Below are positions 1 to 9,630 of a stretch of 64,000 nt of DNA, piece after piece. Source of the stretch: Agapanthus africanus (taxonomy: Eukaryota; Streptophyta; Magnoliopsida; Asparagales; Amaryllidaceae); NCBI GenBank assembly GCA_030015575.1, contig CM057344.1, forward strand, positions 186,575,044 to 186,639,043, given 5' to 3'. Numbering within the stretch: the first letter of the stretch is position 1; each line of letters begins with the position of its first letter. A model generated the notes under the pieces. The model saw only the letters and a list, made by a program, of their open reading frames with translations, was not told where the DNA came from and searched no databases. Both the position numbers and the translations under genes were made by a program.

Positions 1-789
1 TCAAGTGCAACCGATGTCACTTCTTTTGATCTCTATATCTCCACTGTAGAAACCCAACCAATTCAAAATCATGCTTTTGTTGAGATGTTCGAGAACTTTA
101 CATTTGACTTGATTGAGAATATCGATATTGGGGATAATTTTGATGATGAATCCTTAAATTTGGATGAATTTTTCTCACCAATTCAACACTTCTCTTCAGA
201 TTCATGTGGAAATCATCCCGATCCTTTAACCGTTTTTTCTGAACCCCATTTACTTCTGGATATTATTGATGAAAATTTGAATGAATGCATGGATAAGCTT
301 AATTTTGAGGTGAATTTAGAGGAAATCTTTGAGGATAAATACATTTTATTGGATGAGTCGGATTTTCGAATTCATCATGTTCCATCCTTTGACTGTGAAC
401 ATCCTCCTGTGCTTTTAACTGATACCATTCCTCAGTTACTTCTCTCCATCATTTCCCTATCATAAGACCAGTTGATACTTTCATTTCCTTCATCTGGTTC
501 ACCAAGTTCGTGCCCATGTATTCTTGCGAATCTTGAAAGGTTTGATCCCATTTCTCAACGTATTGATAAATTAGTACATCAATACAGACTCTACCGATTT
601 ACTCAATCAATTTTCAACCTTGAGTTCGCACTCTATTTCTTTCTCCCTTCAGTTCATCCCCTCATCTACCGAGACTATATACTAATTCCATACACACACG
701 GTCTCGTGTATTCTTCATTTTCTTTCTCTTCGCATTCTTTCACCAACCGTGGTCGCATCACGATAGAATTTTTGAATAGTTGGTGTTAA
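1..789 (+). pseudogene. Broken reading frame at 3' end of a gypsy-like element
   Basis: One frame is open from the left window edge to a TAA at 463-465 and then continues open in the same frame to 789, so this looks like a single reading frame broken by one stop. The protein is acidic in its first half (many Asp, Glu, Asn and Ile residues) with no motif I recognise: no zinc knuckle, protease, RT or integrase signature. It lies directly upstream of a purine tract and an LTR-like start, the position of an extra 3' ORF in some plant Tat/Athila-type Ty3/gypsy elements. That assignment is inferred from position. The beginning lies outside the window. Confidence 0.4.
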
Positions 790-1027
790 CCTTTGGTCTG
801 CATAAGGCCTTGCTTAGATTGACGATGTTCCCTCCCCTAATTTTGAATTTCAACGCTTAACAGTGGAAATACTATTTCACTTAAATTTGTGGGGACCCTT
901 TTTGTGTATATATTTCGTTTCTTTTTTTCTTTTTGTGTGTGTGTGTGTATAAAATAGAGAACCGACATATTTTGACCCTTCAACAATTTTGACTCTCTTT
1001 GTGTAGCGTAATAGTGAAGGCACTGTT

Positions 1028-1044
1028 AAGTTTAAATTTGGGGG
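1028..1044 (+). promoter_or_regulatory. Candidate polypurine tract
   Basis: AAGTTTAAATTTGGGGG followed at once by TGTGCT at 1045. Tat/Athila-type gypsy elements often have a similar AAGTTTGGGGGTG junction between interior and 3' LTR. The call rests on this resemblance and on the broken ORF upstream. Confidence 0.45.
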
Positions 1045-2988
1045 TGTGCTCGGTAAGTATCTCTATCTTTTGCTTTCATTTGTATATTCTGCATTTGCAT
1101 ACATATTCGAAAACTCATAAAAATCAGAAAATTTTCCAAAAACATAAAAAATTTGTTGTCAAGTTAACTATTGAGAGAACTTAAATTCGAAATTCCGACG
1201 GTTTAGTTTGATAAGATAGGACCAATTAAATCCTATTTTTCGATTTAGAAAATCTCAAAGATAACCCTCTTTTGAATTTAACCATAGCTAATATACGTCT
1301 TTTCATCACACTATACGTGACGTGGGTTTTGAAAATTAGATGACAAGTCTAATATGTCTTAAAACTTTAAATTGATAAACTTTTTTTTAGATCAAACAGG
1401 TTTGTTTTGAAATAAATAATATCAAGAATAGTTTATAAAGTGAAGTGGATATGGAGGGATATTATTGAAGCTTTAATAGAAGCCAAGTCTGAAAAATAAC
1501 CCATCTGGAACTTGATTGGAGCGATTACACATCTTATCTACACAAACACGTCTTTTATCCTAAAAATGAACAACTGGTTATATCTCCGTTCGTATTAAAT
1601 TGTTATGGTTTTCACACTAGAATGAGTCTTTTTGTTTTAGGGTCTAGATAACTTAGGTAATTAAGTCCGCCGGGGTGTCTCTACATCTAATTCCCTAAAA
1701 CCAACTGGTTTGGGTGTATTGACCCAAAAATCGCTAAGAAACTTAGAAAGTTCATTTTAAAACAATGTCAAGAAAATGTTCTCTATGAATTAAAATTCCT
1801 AACGGTTCTTTGTGTGAGAATAATCTTGACTAAAAACAAGTTTTTATAAAAAAAAAAATTAAACGGAGATATGAAGGTTTTATCCTACGATAAAGACTTT
1901 TGCATGTTCATAAAGGTGTGTATAAACGAAAACAAGTAAAAGGTGAGGTGAAACTAGTTTTCTGTTAAGGACGATAGAAATTCTGATTTTGAAACCTAAC
2001 TAGAGAACAAAATTTGAGAAAAACTTAGCTCTTTATAAACTTGTATGATCCTTTTGAAATTTATCGGGTCTATACTTTGTGAAATAACGACTTGAATCGA
2101 AGTTTTTGAAACGTAACGATGCTATTTGCACCGCACGTTAAGACGTATAGAATTTTAAGTTAAATAAGAAGTGAGCTGTGAAAAATAAAGGTTCGATATT
2201 TCTAATTTAGGATAATAAAATTTCTAACTGTGATACTAAATCTTATGGTTAGAATTGACTATGATTTTGCAAAACTAGCTTGACGGGATTTTATGGGTGT
2301 AATCCGCTGAAAACCCCCAGGAGACAACACTCTTCGTACTAGGGAAACTTAGAACTTTAACGGCTAGTTGCACGGGCTCAATACAATCGCATTCCTGCGA
2401 AAGTGAGGTTAGGATTTTGTTTGCTCGGGACGAGCAAAACATAAGTTTTGGGGTATTTGTTTATCATAGAAAACTGCATTTCAATAACGCTCATTCATCA
2501 TCAATTTTGTGATACATCGGAACTATTAATCCGTATTTACTCAATAAGTACAGATTACAGGTATTCGTGACAACACACCGGAAACACATTCAAATGCACG
2601 AATACGACATTTGTGAGCCGACACTGCAACTGGAATGGAATACCGATCATTATTCAAGAAAATTTTGCAAAACAATTCAAGTGTACACATTTTTATCAAG
2701 AATGGTCAAATATGATACAAGTGTAAACACAACGTTTTTGAAGTATGAACCATGGTGGGCTAACATGATGATGACATGAACACAAGTGGGCAACTTGTTT
2801 AAAGCAAGTGGGCTTGGTGTGATGGATAAAGTGTTGATGTGATTTAAAGTTGAATTTCCCTCCAAATTTTCAAATTACAATTCAAGTTGATATAAAAAAA
2901 TCAAATAATACGAGAGAGATCATGGAGAGAACATAAGATCACCACAAGAAGACGGGCCCCACCACATGAAGAAAAACCGCTAGAATGG
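1045..2988 (+). mobile_element. LTR-like sequence, probably gypsy 3' LTR, split by the CACTA element
   Basis: Starts TGTGCTCGG after the candidate polypurine tract. It is AT-rich with only short unsupported ORFs. The CACTA element interrupts it at 2989-2991, so the same sequence resumes at 13273. I could not find the matching LTR or a clear CA end, so the right boundary (perhaps near 14030) is unknown. The stretch holds no gene I can recognise. Confidence 0.35.
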
Positions 2989-2991
2989 TCC

Positions 2992-3196
2992 CACTAGTAA
3001 AATAGGGGGTTGCCCCTACGGATATTGGAATCCGTAGGGGAAGATTTAACTTGGCCCTACGGATTAATCCGTAGGGCTAAAAGGTTGCCCCTACGGGCAC
3101 AGACGTCCAAGAATAAAAATATTAATTCTTAATTTGGTGTTTGCCCCTACGGGGCCGCAAACAAAAAACCTACGGGTATGTCCGTAGGGGCAAGTA
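2992..3196. repeat. Left CACTA terminus and subterminal palindromes
   Basis: After the terminal repeat come imperfect palindromes built on CCCCTACGGAT..ATCCGTAGGGG, at 3012-3040 and 3054-3077, with more diverged units to 3196. The same palindromes crowd the right end. In CACTA elements such subterminal repeats are the binding sites of TnpA-type proteins. That role is known for the family and inferred here. Confidence 0.85.
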
Positions 3197-3236
3197 AATA
3201 TCGTTTTAACATAAGCCCAAATCGATCGCCTACGCT

Positions 3237-3429
3237 CACTTTCTCTCTCTCTCTCAATCGCGCGCGAGAAAAAAGCCCAAATCGTCGCCACCGTCATCGC
3301 CGTCGTTGCTACCGTCGCCACCGTCGTCGCCACCGCCGGTTTCGTCGCCACCGTCGTCGCTACCGCCGGTTTCGTCGCCAAATCGCCACCGTCGTCGCTC
3401 CATCCCACCAGCAGCCGTTCAGGTATAAA
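3237..3429 (+). other. 5' leader region of the CACTA element, low complexity
   Basis: A (TC)n tract and a CGCGCGCG stretch precede repeated CGCCACCGTCGTCGC units, ending CAG followed by GTATAA near 3421-3426, a plausible 5' splice site. The (TC)n-rich promoter and leader look is shared with the second CACTA-like end at 20290-20710. I read it as transcription start plus an untranslated first exon. The Arg/Thr-rich ORFs across it are products of the repeat. Confidence 0.4.
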
Positions 3430-3514
3430 TCTCGAGGTAAATTAAAGCATGTTTGGATTATTTTGGGCTTAGGGTTCATGGCTGGGTCTGGGTTGCGCGC
3501 GCGAGTTGGGGTTG

Positions 3515-3660
3515 GGCAGGGGTCGCGGTGGCAGTGGCGGTCGGGGTCGGGGTCGGGGTCGGGGTAGGGTTAGGGTTGGGGTTCAGCTGCTGCTGGGGTG
3601 GGGCTGGGGTTAGGGTTACGGTGGGGCTGGGGTTAGGGTTACGGTGGGGCTGGGGTTCAT
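3515..3660 (+). repeat. G-rich tandem tract
   Basis: Repeats of GGGGTC, then GGGTTAGGGTTGGGG, then about 2.5 copies of a ~26-bp unit containing GGGGCTGGGGTTAGGG. Several runs of three or four G within short loops give strong G-quadruplex potential on the plus strand. It lies in the presumed leader or first intron of the CACTA element. Confidence 0.75.
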
Positions 3661-4090
3661 CCTAGTACCACAATACCATCTGAAATTTCAGGTAATCATA
3701 ATTTACTCGACACAGATGGTAGAAAATCAGAAAAAGCTCAAGAAAAAAATAATCGATTTTGATTTTAACATGCGGGGTGTTGATGCAAGATGTAATATCT
3801 AGTAGCAGATGCTAGGCATATAGACTAAAGAATAGTTGTAAATGAACCGCTAGCATGAAAATCCTATAATTATACACATCGCTTGACGCATGAAGCCTGA
3901 AGCTCTTTCTTTTGGGGGATAAAACTAGTTATATTCCTGCATTGCCTAGAAATAGCAGTGAGTTGGTTAAAACCTTTCAAACACAACCCCCCCCCCCCAA
4001 AAAAGAAAGAAAGAAAGGGCAAGGAAAAAAAAGAATAGCAACAAGCAATACAAGCTAGCAACCGTAAATAACTGCTGAGATTATGTCTAC
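3661..4090. other. Non-coding interior, partly captured intron
   Basis: No ORF of note. A run of 11 C lies near 3987-3997. The part adjoining 4090 would be intron sequence downstream of the captured THUMP exon on the minus strand, but I could not recognise the next exon. Confidence 0.4.
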
Positions 4091-4187
4091 CTTGGCAATT
4101 TGAACAATGATGGTCTTGTCTGGATTGTTAAGATCCACTTTATAGGGCTGAGGAACACATTTTGCAACTGTATTTATGATTTTCATT
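4091..4187 (-). pseudogene. Captured exon of a THUMP-domain protein gene (THUMPD1/Tan1-like)
   Basis: The minus strand of 4187 to 4091 reads one open 97-nt exon, flanked by AG at 4189-4188 and GT at 4090-4089, as a genuine internal exon would be. It encodes 32 residues including KVDLNNPDKTIIVQIAK, which matches the 'K-V-D-L-x-N-P-D-x-T-I-x-V' hallmark of the THUMP RNA-binding domain of THUMPD1/Tan1 proteins. Those proteins are the partners of the tRNA N4-acetylcytidine enzyme. Only this exon is recognisable. It is antisense to the transposon genes and inside the exact CACTA boundaries, so it was captured from a host gene (inference). It cannot make a working protein. The identification is from remembered family motifs, not from a search. 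Confidence 0.7.
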
Positions 4188-4188
4188 C

Positions 4189-4222
4189 TGTCAAGTGTTG
4201 AAATAAAAATCAACACTTGACA
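4189..4222. repeat. 13-bp perfect inverted repeat beside captured exon
   Basis: TGTCAAGTGTTGA and its exact reverse complement are separated by 8 nt of A-rich loop. It abuts the 3' splice site of the captured THUMP exon, so it may mark the edge of the captured segment. Confidence 0.7.
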
Positions 4223-4665
4223 ATCAATCCAAGATGCTCAATAACTTGCTTCAAAACCATAATCTAATCTTGATGATGCTCAATATTAGCGATTTCCATG
4301 ATCACGACACGTGGCAGATGACGTGTCTCATAATACTTTATGATATCAGTATCCTATATTTGTAGTTTTAATTGTTGATTGTTATAGATGTATACCATTG
4401 CAATAATAGTTGTTGGTTGATGAATGCTATTGCAATGTAGGATGATCAGTTCTATCAATCTTGATCTCAATGGTTTAAAATCATGTTACACATACAACAC
4501 GAATGCACAACAAACGCATAATTAGAGAGCGACTCGAGATATTCAGGTTAAAACCAATATATGATACTCGATGATAATATGAAACCTTCATATTCCCATC
4601 GATACCCATATATGAAACTAAAAGCGCCACTTAGTCTCTGTCTATCGGTTAACATACGTGTGATG

Positions 4666-4754
4666 CTCGTCGTGACCTAGAACCATACGAAGGTTGTTAA
4701 ATATCGGACAATATAGCTCGATACTAACAACCGTCGTATAGTCTACGCGACGAG
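4666..4754. repeat. Hairpin 1 of the tandem unit
   Basis: CTCGTCG..ATACGAAGGTTGTTA pairs with TAACAACCGTCGTAT..CGACGAG across an AT-rich loop. The second unit has the same hairpin at 5240-5328. Confidence 0.75.
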
Positions 4755-4802
4755 AAAATTCAATCGTATGGTAACCCATAGATTTGTCCCGTGTGGACAA
4801 GT

Positions 4803-5052
4803 TAAGAATGTATAAAGCAAACGCCTTCATTCACTTGTGTTTTCATCCGTTTCGAGATATTTCGTCGGTACCTTTCCGCTGGTTCTCCGTGTACAAAGAT
4901 AGATTAGATGTTCATTTCAACGTTGTTTCACAGCTTTGAAATGATTATCTATTCTATTACAGTGTACTCGGAGAACAGCGGGGAGGTGCTGCCGAAATTT
5001 ACTCGAAACGGTTGAAAGCACAAGTGATGGGCGTTCGCTCTATACATTCTTA
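4803..5052. repeat. Long foldback (hairpin 2) of the tandem unit
   Basis: A 250-bp imperfect palindrome. The left arm begins TAAGAATGTATAAAGC and the right arm ends with the complementary CATTCTTA. The centre is a short loop CGTTGTTTCACAGC flanked by TTCATTTCAA and TTTGAAATGA. The arms differ by scattered substitutions. It is repeated at 5377-5626 in the second unit. A transcript through it would fold into a long double-stranded RNA. Confidence 0.85.
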
Positions 5053-5376
5053 ATGGGATAGAAGCCTACCCCCGACAGCCGGAACACATACATACAAACG
5101 CATAATTAGAGAGCGATTCGAGATGTTCGGGTTAAAAACAATATATGATAATATGAAACCTTCATATTCCCATCGATACCCATATATGAAACTAAAAGCG
5201 CCACTTAGTCCCCGTCTATCGGTTAACATACGTGCGATGCTCGTCGTGACCTAGAACCATACGAAGGTTGTTAAATATCGGACAGTATAGCTCGATACTA
5301 ACAACCGTCGTATAGTCTACGCGACGAGAAAATTCAATCGTATGGTAACCCATAGATTTGTCCCGTGTGGACAAGT

Positions 5377-5626
5377 TAAGAATGTATAAAGAAAACGCCT
5401 TCATTCACTTGTGTTTTCATCCGTTTCGAGATATTTCGTCGGTACCTTTCCGCTGGTTCTCCGTGTACAAAGATAGATTAGATGTTCATTTCAACGTTGT
5501 TTCACAGCTTTGAAATGATTATCTATTCTATTACAGTGTACTCGGAGAACAGCGGGGAGGTGCTGCCGAAATTTACTCGAAACGGTTGAAAGCACAAGTG
5601 ATGGGCGTTCGCTCTATACATTCTTA
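5377..5626. repeat. Long foldback, second copy
   Basis: Same structure as the foldback at 4803-5052, nearly identical in sequence. The third, partial array unit lacks it. Confidence 0.85.
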
Positions 5627-5947
5627 ATGGGATAGAAGCCTACCCCCGACAGCCGGAACACATACATACAAACGCATAATTAGAGAGCGATTCGAGATGT
5701 TCGGGTTAAAACCAATATATGATAATATGAAACCTTCATATTCCCATCGATACTCATATATGAAACCAAAAGCGCCACTTAGTCCCCGTCTATCGGTTAA
5801 CATAACGTGCAATAATTTATTCTTTTCAACGACAAACGCACACACAAAGCATATACACGGATTTTCTCCTTTGTCAGTAACTATCCCGTTCTTATATTTC
5901 TCAATATAGTCAGCAGAACCTACAATTTATATGTTATTCAGTCTAAC

Positions 5948-8900
5948 ATGGCCCATGAGTACGTCAGAGTTAAGGACTGGATGTATGTGGATTGGAAACA
6001 ACGTATGCAACCTAAGTTTGTCGCAGGAGTTGCTGCTTTCCTTGAATTTGCACGAGCACATAATAAGATCATAATAGAGAAGATTCTCTGTCCGTGCGAT
6101 AGATGTGGCAATAAGTACTGGCAGAAGGTAGAATTGGCAGAGCTTCATATTGTAAAACATGGGTTTACTAGATTTTATTCAACTTGGAAATATCACGAGG
6201 AAGGAGAAGAATGCAGTACTGCGGTAGAAGAAGAAGGAGAACACGATAATGCGGCAGGAGAAGAAGAAGAATTCGGTAATACGGCAGGAGACGGAAATTT
6301 ATTTCCATCAGAAGAAATGGAGGATATGGTAGAGGCTACCCTAGGTGAATCTATTCGTACCAAAGATGACATTCCTTCCGGTCAAGGACCGCGTGCGGAT
6401 AAATATGAAAATTTCATGAATGATGCTAGGAAACCAATTTATGAGAATGCGAAGTATTCCACCCTCTCATGGTTCGTCCAACTTTTCCAAATTAAGTGCC
6501 TAAATGGATGGAGCAACAAGTCATTCACAATGCTTCTTTCGTTCTTGAAAGATTCTATGCCTCCGGGAAATAATGTGCCCGAAAGCTGGTACGAAGCCCA
6601 GAAAATGATGTCTGATTTGGGTCTAAAGTGCGAGAAGATTCAAGCATGTCCTAAAAATTACGTGATGTACCGGAAAGAGAATTCAGATTTGAAAGAGTGT
6701 CCAACATGCGGAGAGGCCAGGTATAAGCCGAAAGATTCTGATAAGAAGCCTGATATACCTGTGAAGATACCATGATATTTTCCCATAACACAGAGGCTAC
6801 AGAGGCTATTCAGGTGCAAGAAAACAGCCGAGGCAATGATTTGGCATCACCGTGCTCCTCCAAGCGAAAATGGAAAAATAAGCCATCCAAGAGATTCACC
6901 GGCATGGAAGGATTTCGATAGGAGGCACGCAATATTCAGTAGCGATCCTCGCAATGTCCGGCTCGGACTGGCTATCGATGGCTTTTGCCCATTCAACTAT
7001 ATGGTTGGAAGTTACAGTACATGGCCCGTTGTAATGATAATTTATAATCTGTCGCCTTGGTTGGCTATGGACCAATCATACTTTATGATGCCTCTTCTTA
7101 TCGACGGACCAAACTCACCGGAGAACAATATCGACGTCTATCTCCGACCTCTGATCGAGGAGCTAAAAACTTTGTTCATTGATGGTGTAGAGACATATGA
7201 TTCAAACACAAATACAACCTTCATACTGCGTGCGGCTTTAATGTGGACAATTAATGACTTTCCTGCGTATAGAATGCTATCAGGTTGGTCTGTACATGGT
7301 CACAAAGCATGTCCTCATTGCCATGAACACACAACATCAAAATTTTTGAATTTTAGCAGGAAGGTTTGTTATTGCGGCCATCGACGTTTTCTGCCTCCAG
7401 ACCACCCCTACAGGTTAGACACGGTTCACTTTAATGGTCATCAGGAGCTTCTTGGAGCTCCATACCCATTATCCGGAGAGGACGTGACTGCTAAATGGGA
7501 TGGTTACAATAACGTGACCTTCGGGATGGATCCGACGAAACAGGTCAAACCACAATATTGGAACAAGCTAAGCATTTTCTTCGAGCTTCCGTACTGGTCT
7601 ACAAATTCAGTACGTCATTGTCTGGACGTCATGCATATAGAGAAGGGGGTATCAGAGCACATACTTAACTTGATTCTGTGTAAAGACGGGAAATCGAAAG
7701 ACAACATGAATGCTCGGATGGATCTACAAGAGTGGGGAATAAGAAGTGAATTGCACCCTAGACCGGTAGCGGGTAAACCGGGCAAGTTTGTACTTCCCAA
7801 TGCCGCTTATCATATGTCATAACCGGAGAAGAAAAGATTCCTGCAGGTGTTGCATGATTTGAAAGTGCCCACAGGTTTCTCAGGATCATTCAGCAAGAAA
7901 ATAAAAATTGTGAAAGGCAAGATCGATGGGCTGAAAAGTCATGATCACCATGTTATCGTGGAGCACCTTCTTCCATTAGCCCTCAGGACTTCTCTCCCCG
8001 ACTCGGTTGGTCTAGTAATCAACGACCTATGTTGTTTTTTCAGGGAGTTGTGTGCTAAAACACTGGAGGTTGCGACGCTGGATAAATTAGAAAATTCTAT
8101 TGCGTTGATACTTTGCAAGTTTGAGCGTATTTTCCCACCGTCATTTTTCGATATCATAATACATTTGACGGTTCATCTTGCAACTGAGGCGAAGTTAGCC
8201 GGACCAGTACAATATCGATGGATGTATCCCGTCGAGAGGTACGTGTAATTTTTCGTTTCGCGCAATTTATAAATTTATTGTTGTCATATATGCCCGTATT
8301 TATTTATTCAACATATTCTCATTAGGTACCTCTACACTCTTAAGAAGTATATACGCAATAAAAATCGACCAGAGGATTCTATCATGCAAGGTTATCTTCT
8401 TGATGAAGCAACCACATTTTGTTCCCGCTATCTGGACGAGAACATTGAGACAAGGCTTAACCGACAACGAAGAATTCAAGACGGGCCATATGGTAAAGCC
8501 GAGTATAAGAGGGTAGACACTATGTTTATCAACAAGATATACCGGTTTATCTTGCTTAATTGCGCATATCTTGAACAAATTAGAGAGTAAGTTCTTTTGG
8601 ATTAATTGTTATATCTGTGTTTGTGTTTGTATGAAATGACATAATATTAATGTCACAATTACTTGTCGAAAACAGAACTCATTTTAACGAGGTACGTGAG
8701 GGGCATCCTGATTGGAACGAAGAACGTTTGGAAAAATACCATCAGGATAATTTTTGTGATTGGGTCACAGCTCATGTAAGTTATTCGAATAACATTTTAT
8801 TGCTATCAGTTTTAATCTAAACTTGTATCGTTATGTATTTTGTCGTAAAATTTGTTTTGTTAGATCCACGATCCGAACTTGTCTGCATCATTTGAGAGTG

Positions 8901-9577
8901 ATTCAAGATGTTTAGCTCAATTTCCTAGTATGGAGGTTGCATATTACAAAGGATTTGGTGTCCTTGGATACAAATTCGAAGTTAAAGACATAGAAACATC
9001 TAGAACCACTCAGAATAGTGGGATTGCGACGGTAGGATCGGACGGTGTGATTTACTATGGGTACTTAAATTGTATACTCGGCATCCACTATCCCGGACGA
9101 TCAGAACCCTTTTATATATTCCAGTGTACTTGGTACGATCCGCGAACCGATACGGACAGGTGGAGAAGCAGTCTTGGGACTTGGAAAGATGAATATGGAT
9201 TGACCAGTATGAACACACTTCGATTTTACGGTCAGGACGATCCGTTTATCTTTCCGAACCAAGCGTTCCAAGTATACTACTCACAGTGTTTGAAGCATGC
9301 GGGGTGGAGTGTTGTATGTCGATGGAAACCTAGAGATGTCTACGATGTCCCAGAATACGAGGACAGCGATGAGGACGAAGAAGAGAGAAGGCTTAAAGTG
9401 CTCCGACCGTCTGTTTCGAAGGACGGGTTGTCTTCGACCGATCATGAAGTTACGTGGGTTAGAAATGACATCGACGATGAAATCCAAGTAGATATGTATG
9501 ATGCGCCCACGAAACGAAAAAGGTTATCAGTAATGTTATATTATTACTTCACATTTTACGCTCTAGATCATATATAG
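5948..9577 (+). pseudogene. CACTA transposase (TnpD/tnp2 type), two nonsense codons
   Basis: Would catalyse cutting and joining of the CACTA ends in the nucleus. Exons are 5948-8238, 8326-8586, 8676-8775 and 8864-9577. All junctions are GT..AG and keep phase, giving 1122 codons including the terminal stop. Domain order: N-terminal transposase-associated domain with CPCDRC (about residues 1-85); tnp2 domain with TINDFPAY, SGWSVHGHKACPHC, GHRRFLPP and the DVMHIEKGV block (about residues 155-610); DUF4218 with IFPPSFFDI and GGPVQYRWMYP-like residues; DUF4216 in the last exon (WYDP, TWVRNDIDDE). TGA at 6773-6775 sits before YFP, where the family has Arg. TAA at 7820-7822 sits in the linker before DUF4218. 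Both are in frame and could each be one C-to-T change. The tail after KRKR looks like intron read-through, so the true last exon may lie further on. Confidence 0.92.
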
Positions 9578-9630
9578 CCGATACTTTTAATGATTGTCTA
9601 ATGCGTCCACGAACCGTTTATCTAGATTTG

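Larger units (their letters stand above)
4490..5803. repeat. 574-bp tandem array (2.25 copies) upstream of transposase
   Basis: The phrase AAACGCATAATTAGAGAGCG recurs at 4512, 5096 and 5670. The first unit is about 584 bp and the second 574 bp. The third copy stops after the phrase CGGTTAACATA near 5803. Units differ by only a few bases, so the duplication is recent relative to the decay of the element. The array ends about 145 bp before the transposase ATG, a promoter-proximal position. Complete units each contain two hairpins, listed separately. Confidence 0.9.

Noticed and set aside
3545..3660. GGGTTAGGG repeats as an interstitial telomere
   Set aside because: Plant telomeres are usually TTTAGGG. 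Here the unit is irregular and passes into GGGGCTGGGG, so it is a G-rich minisatellite of the CACTA leader.
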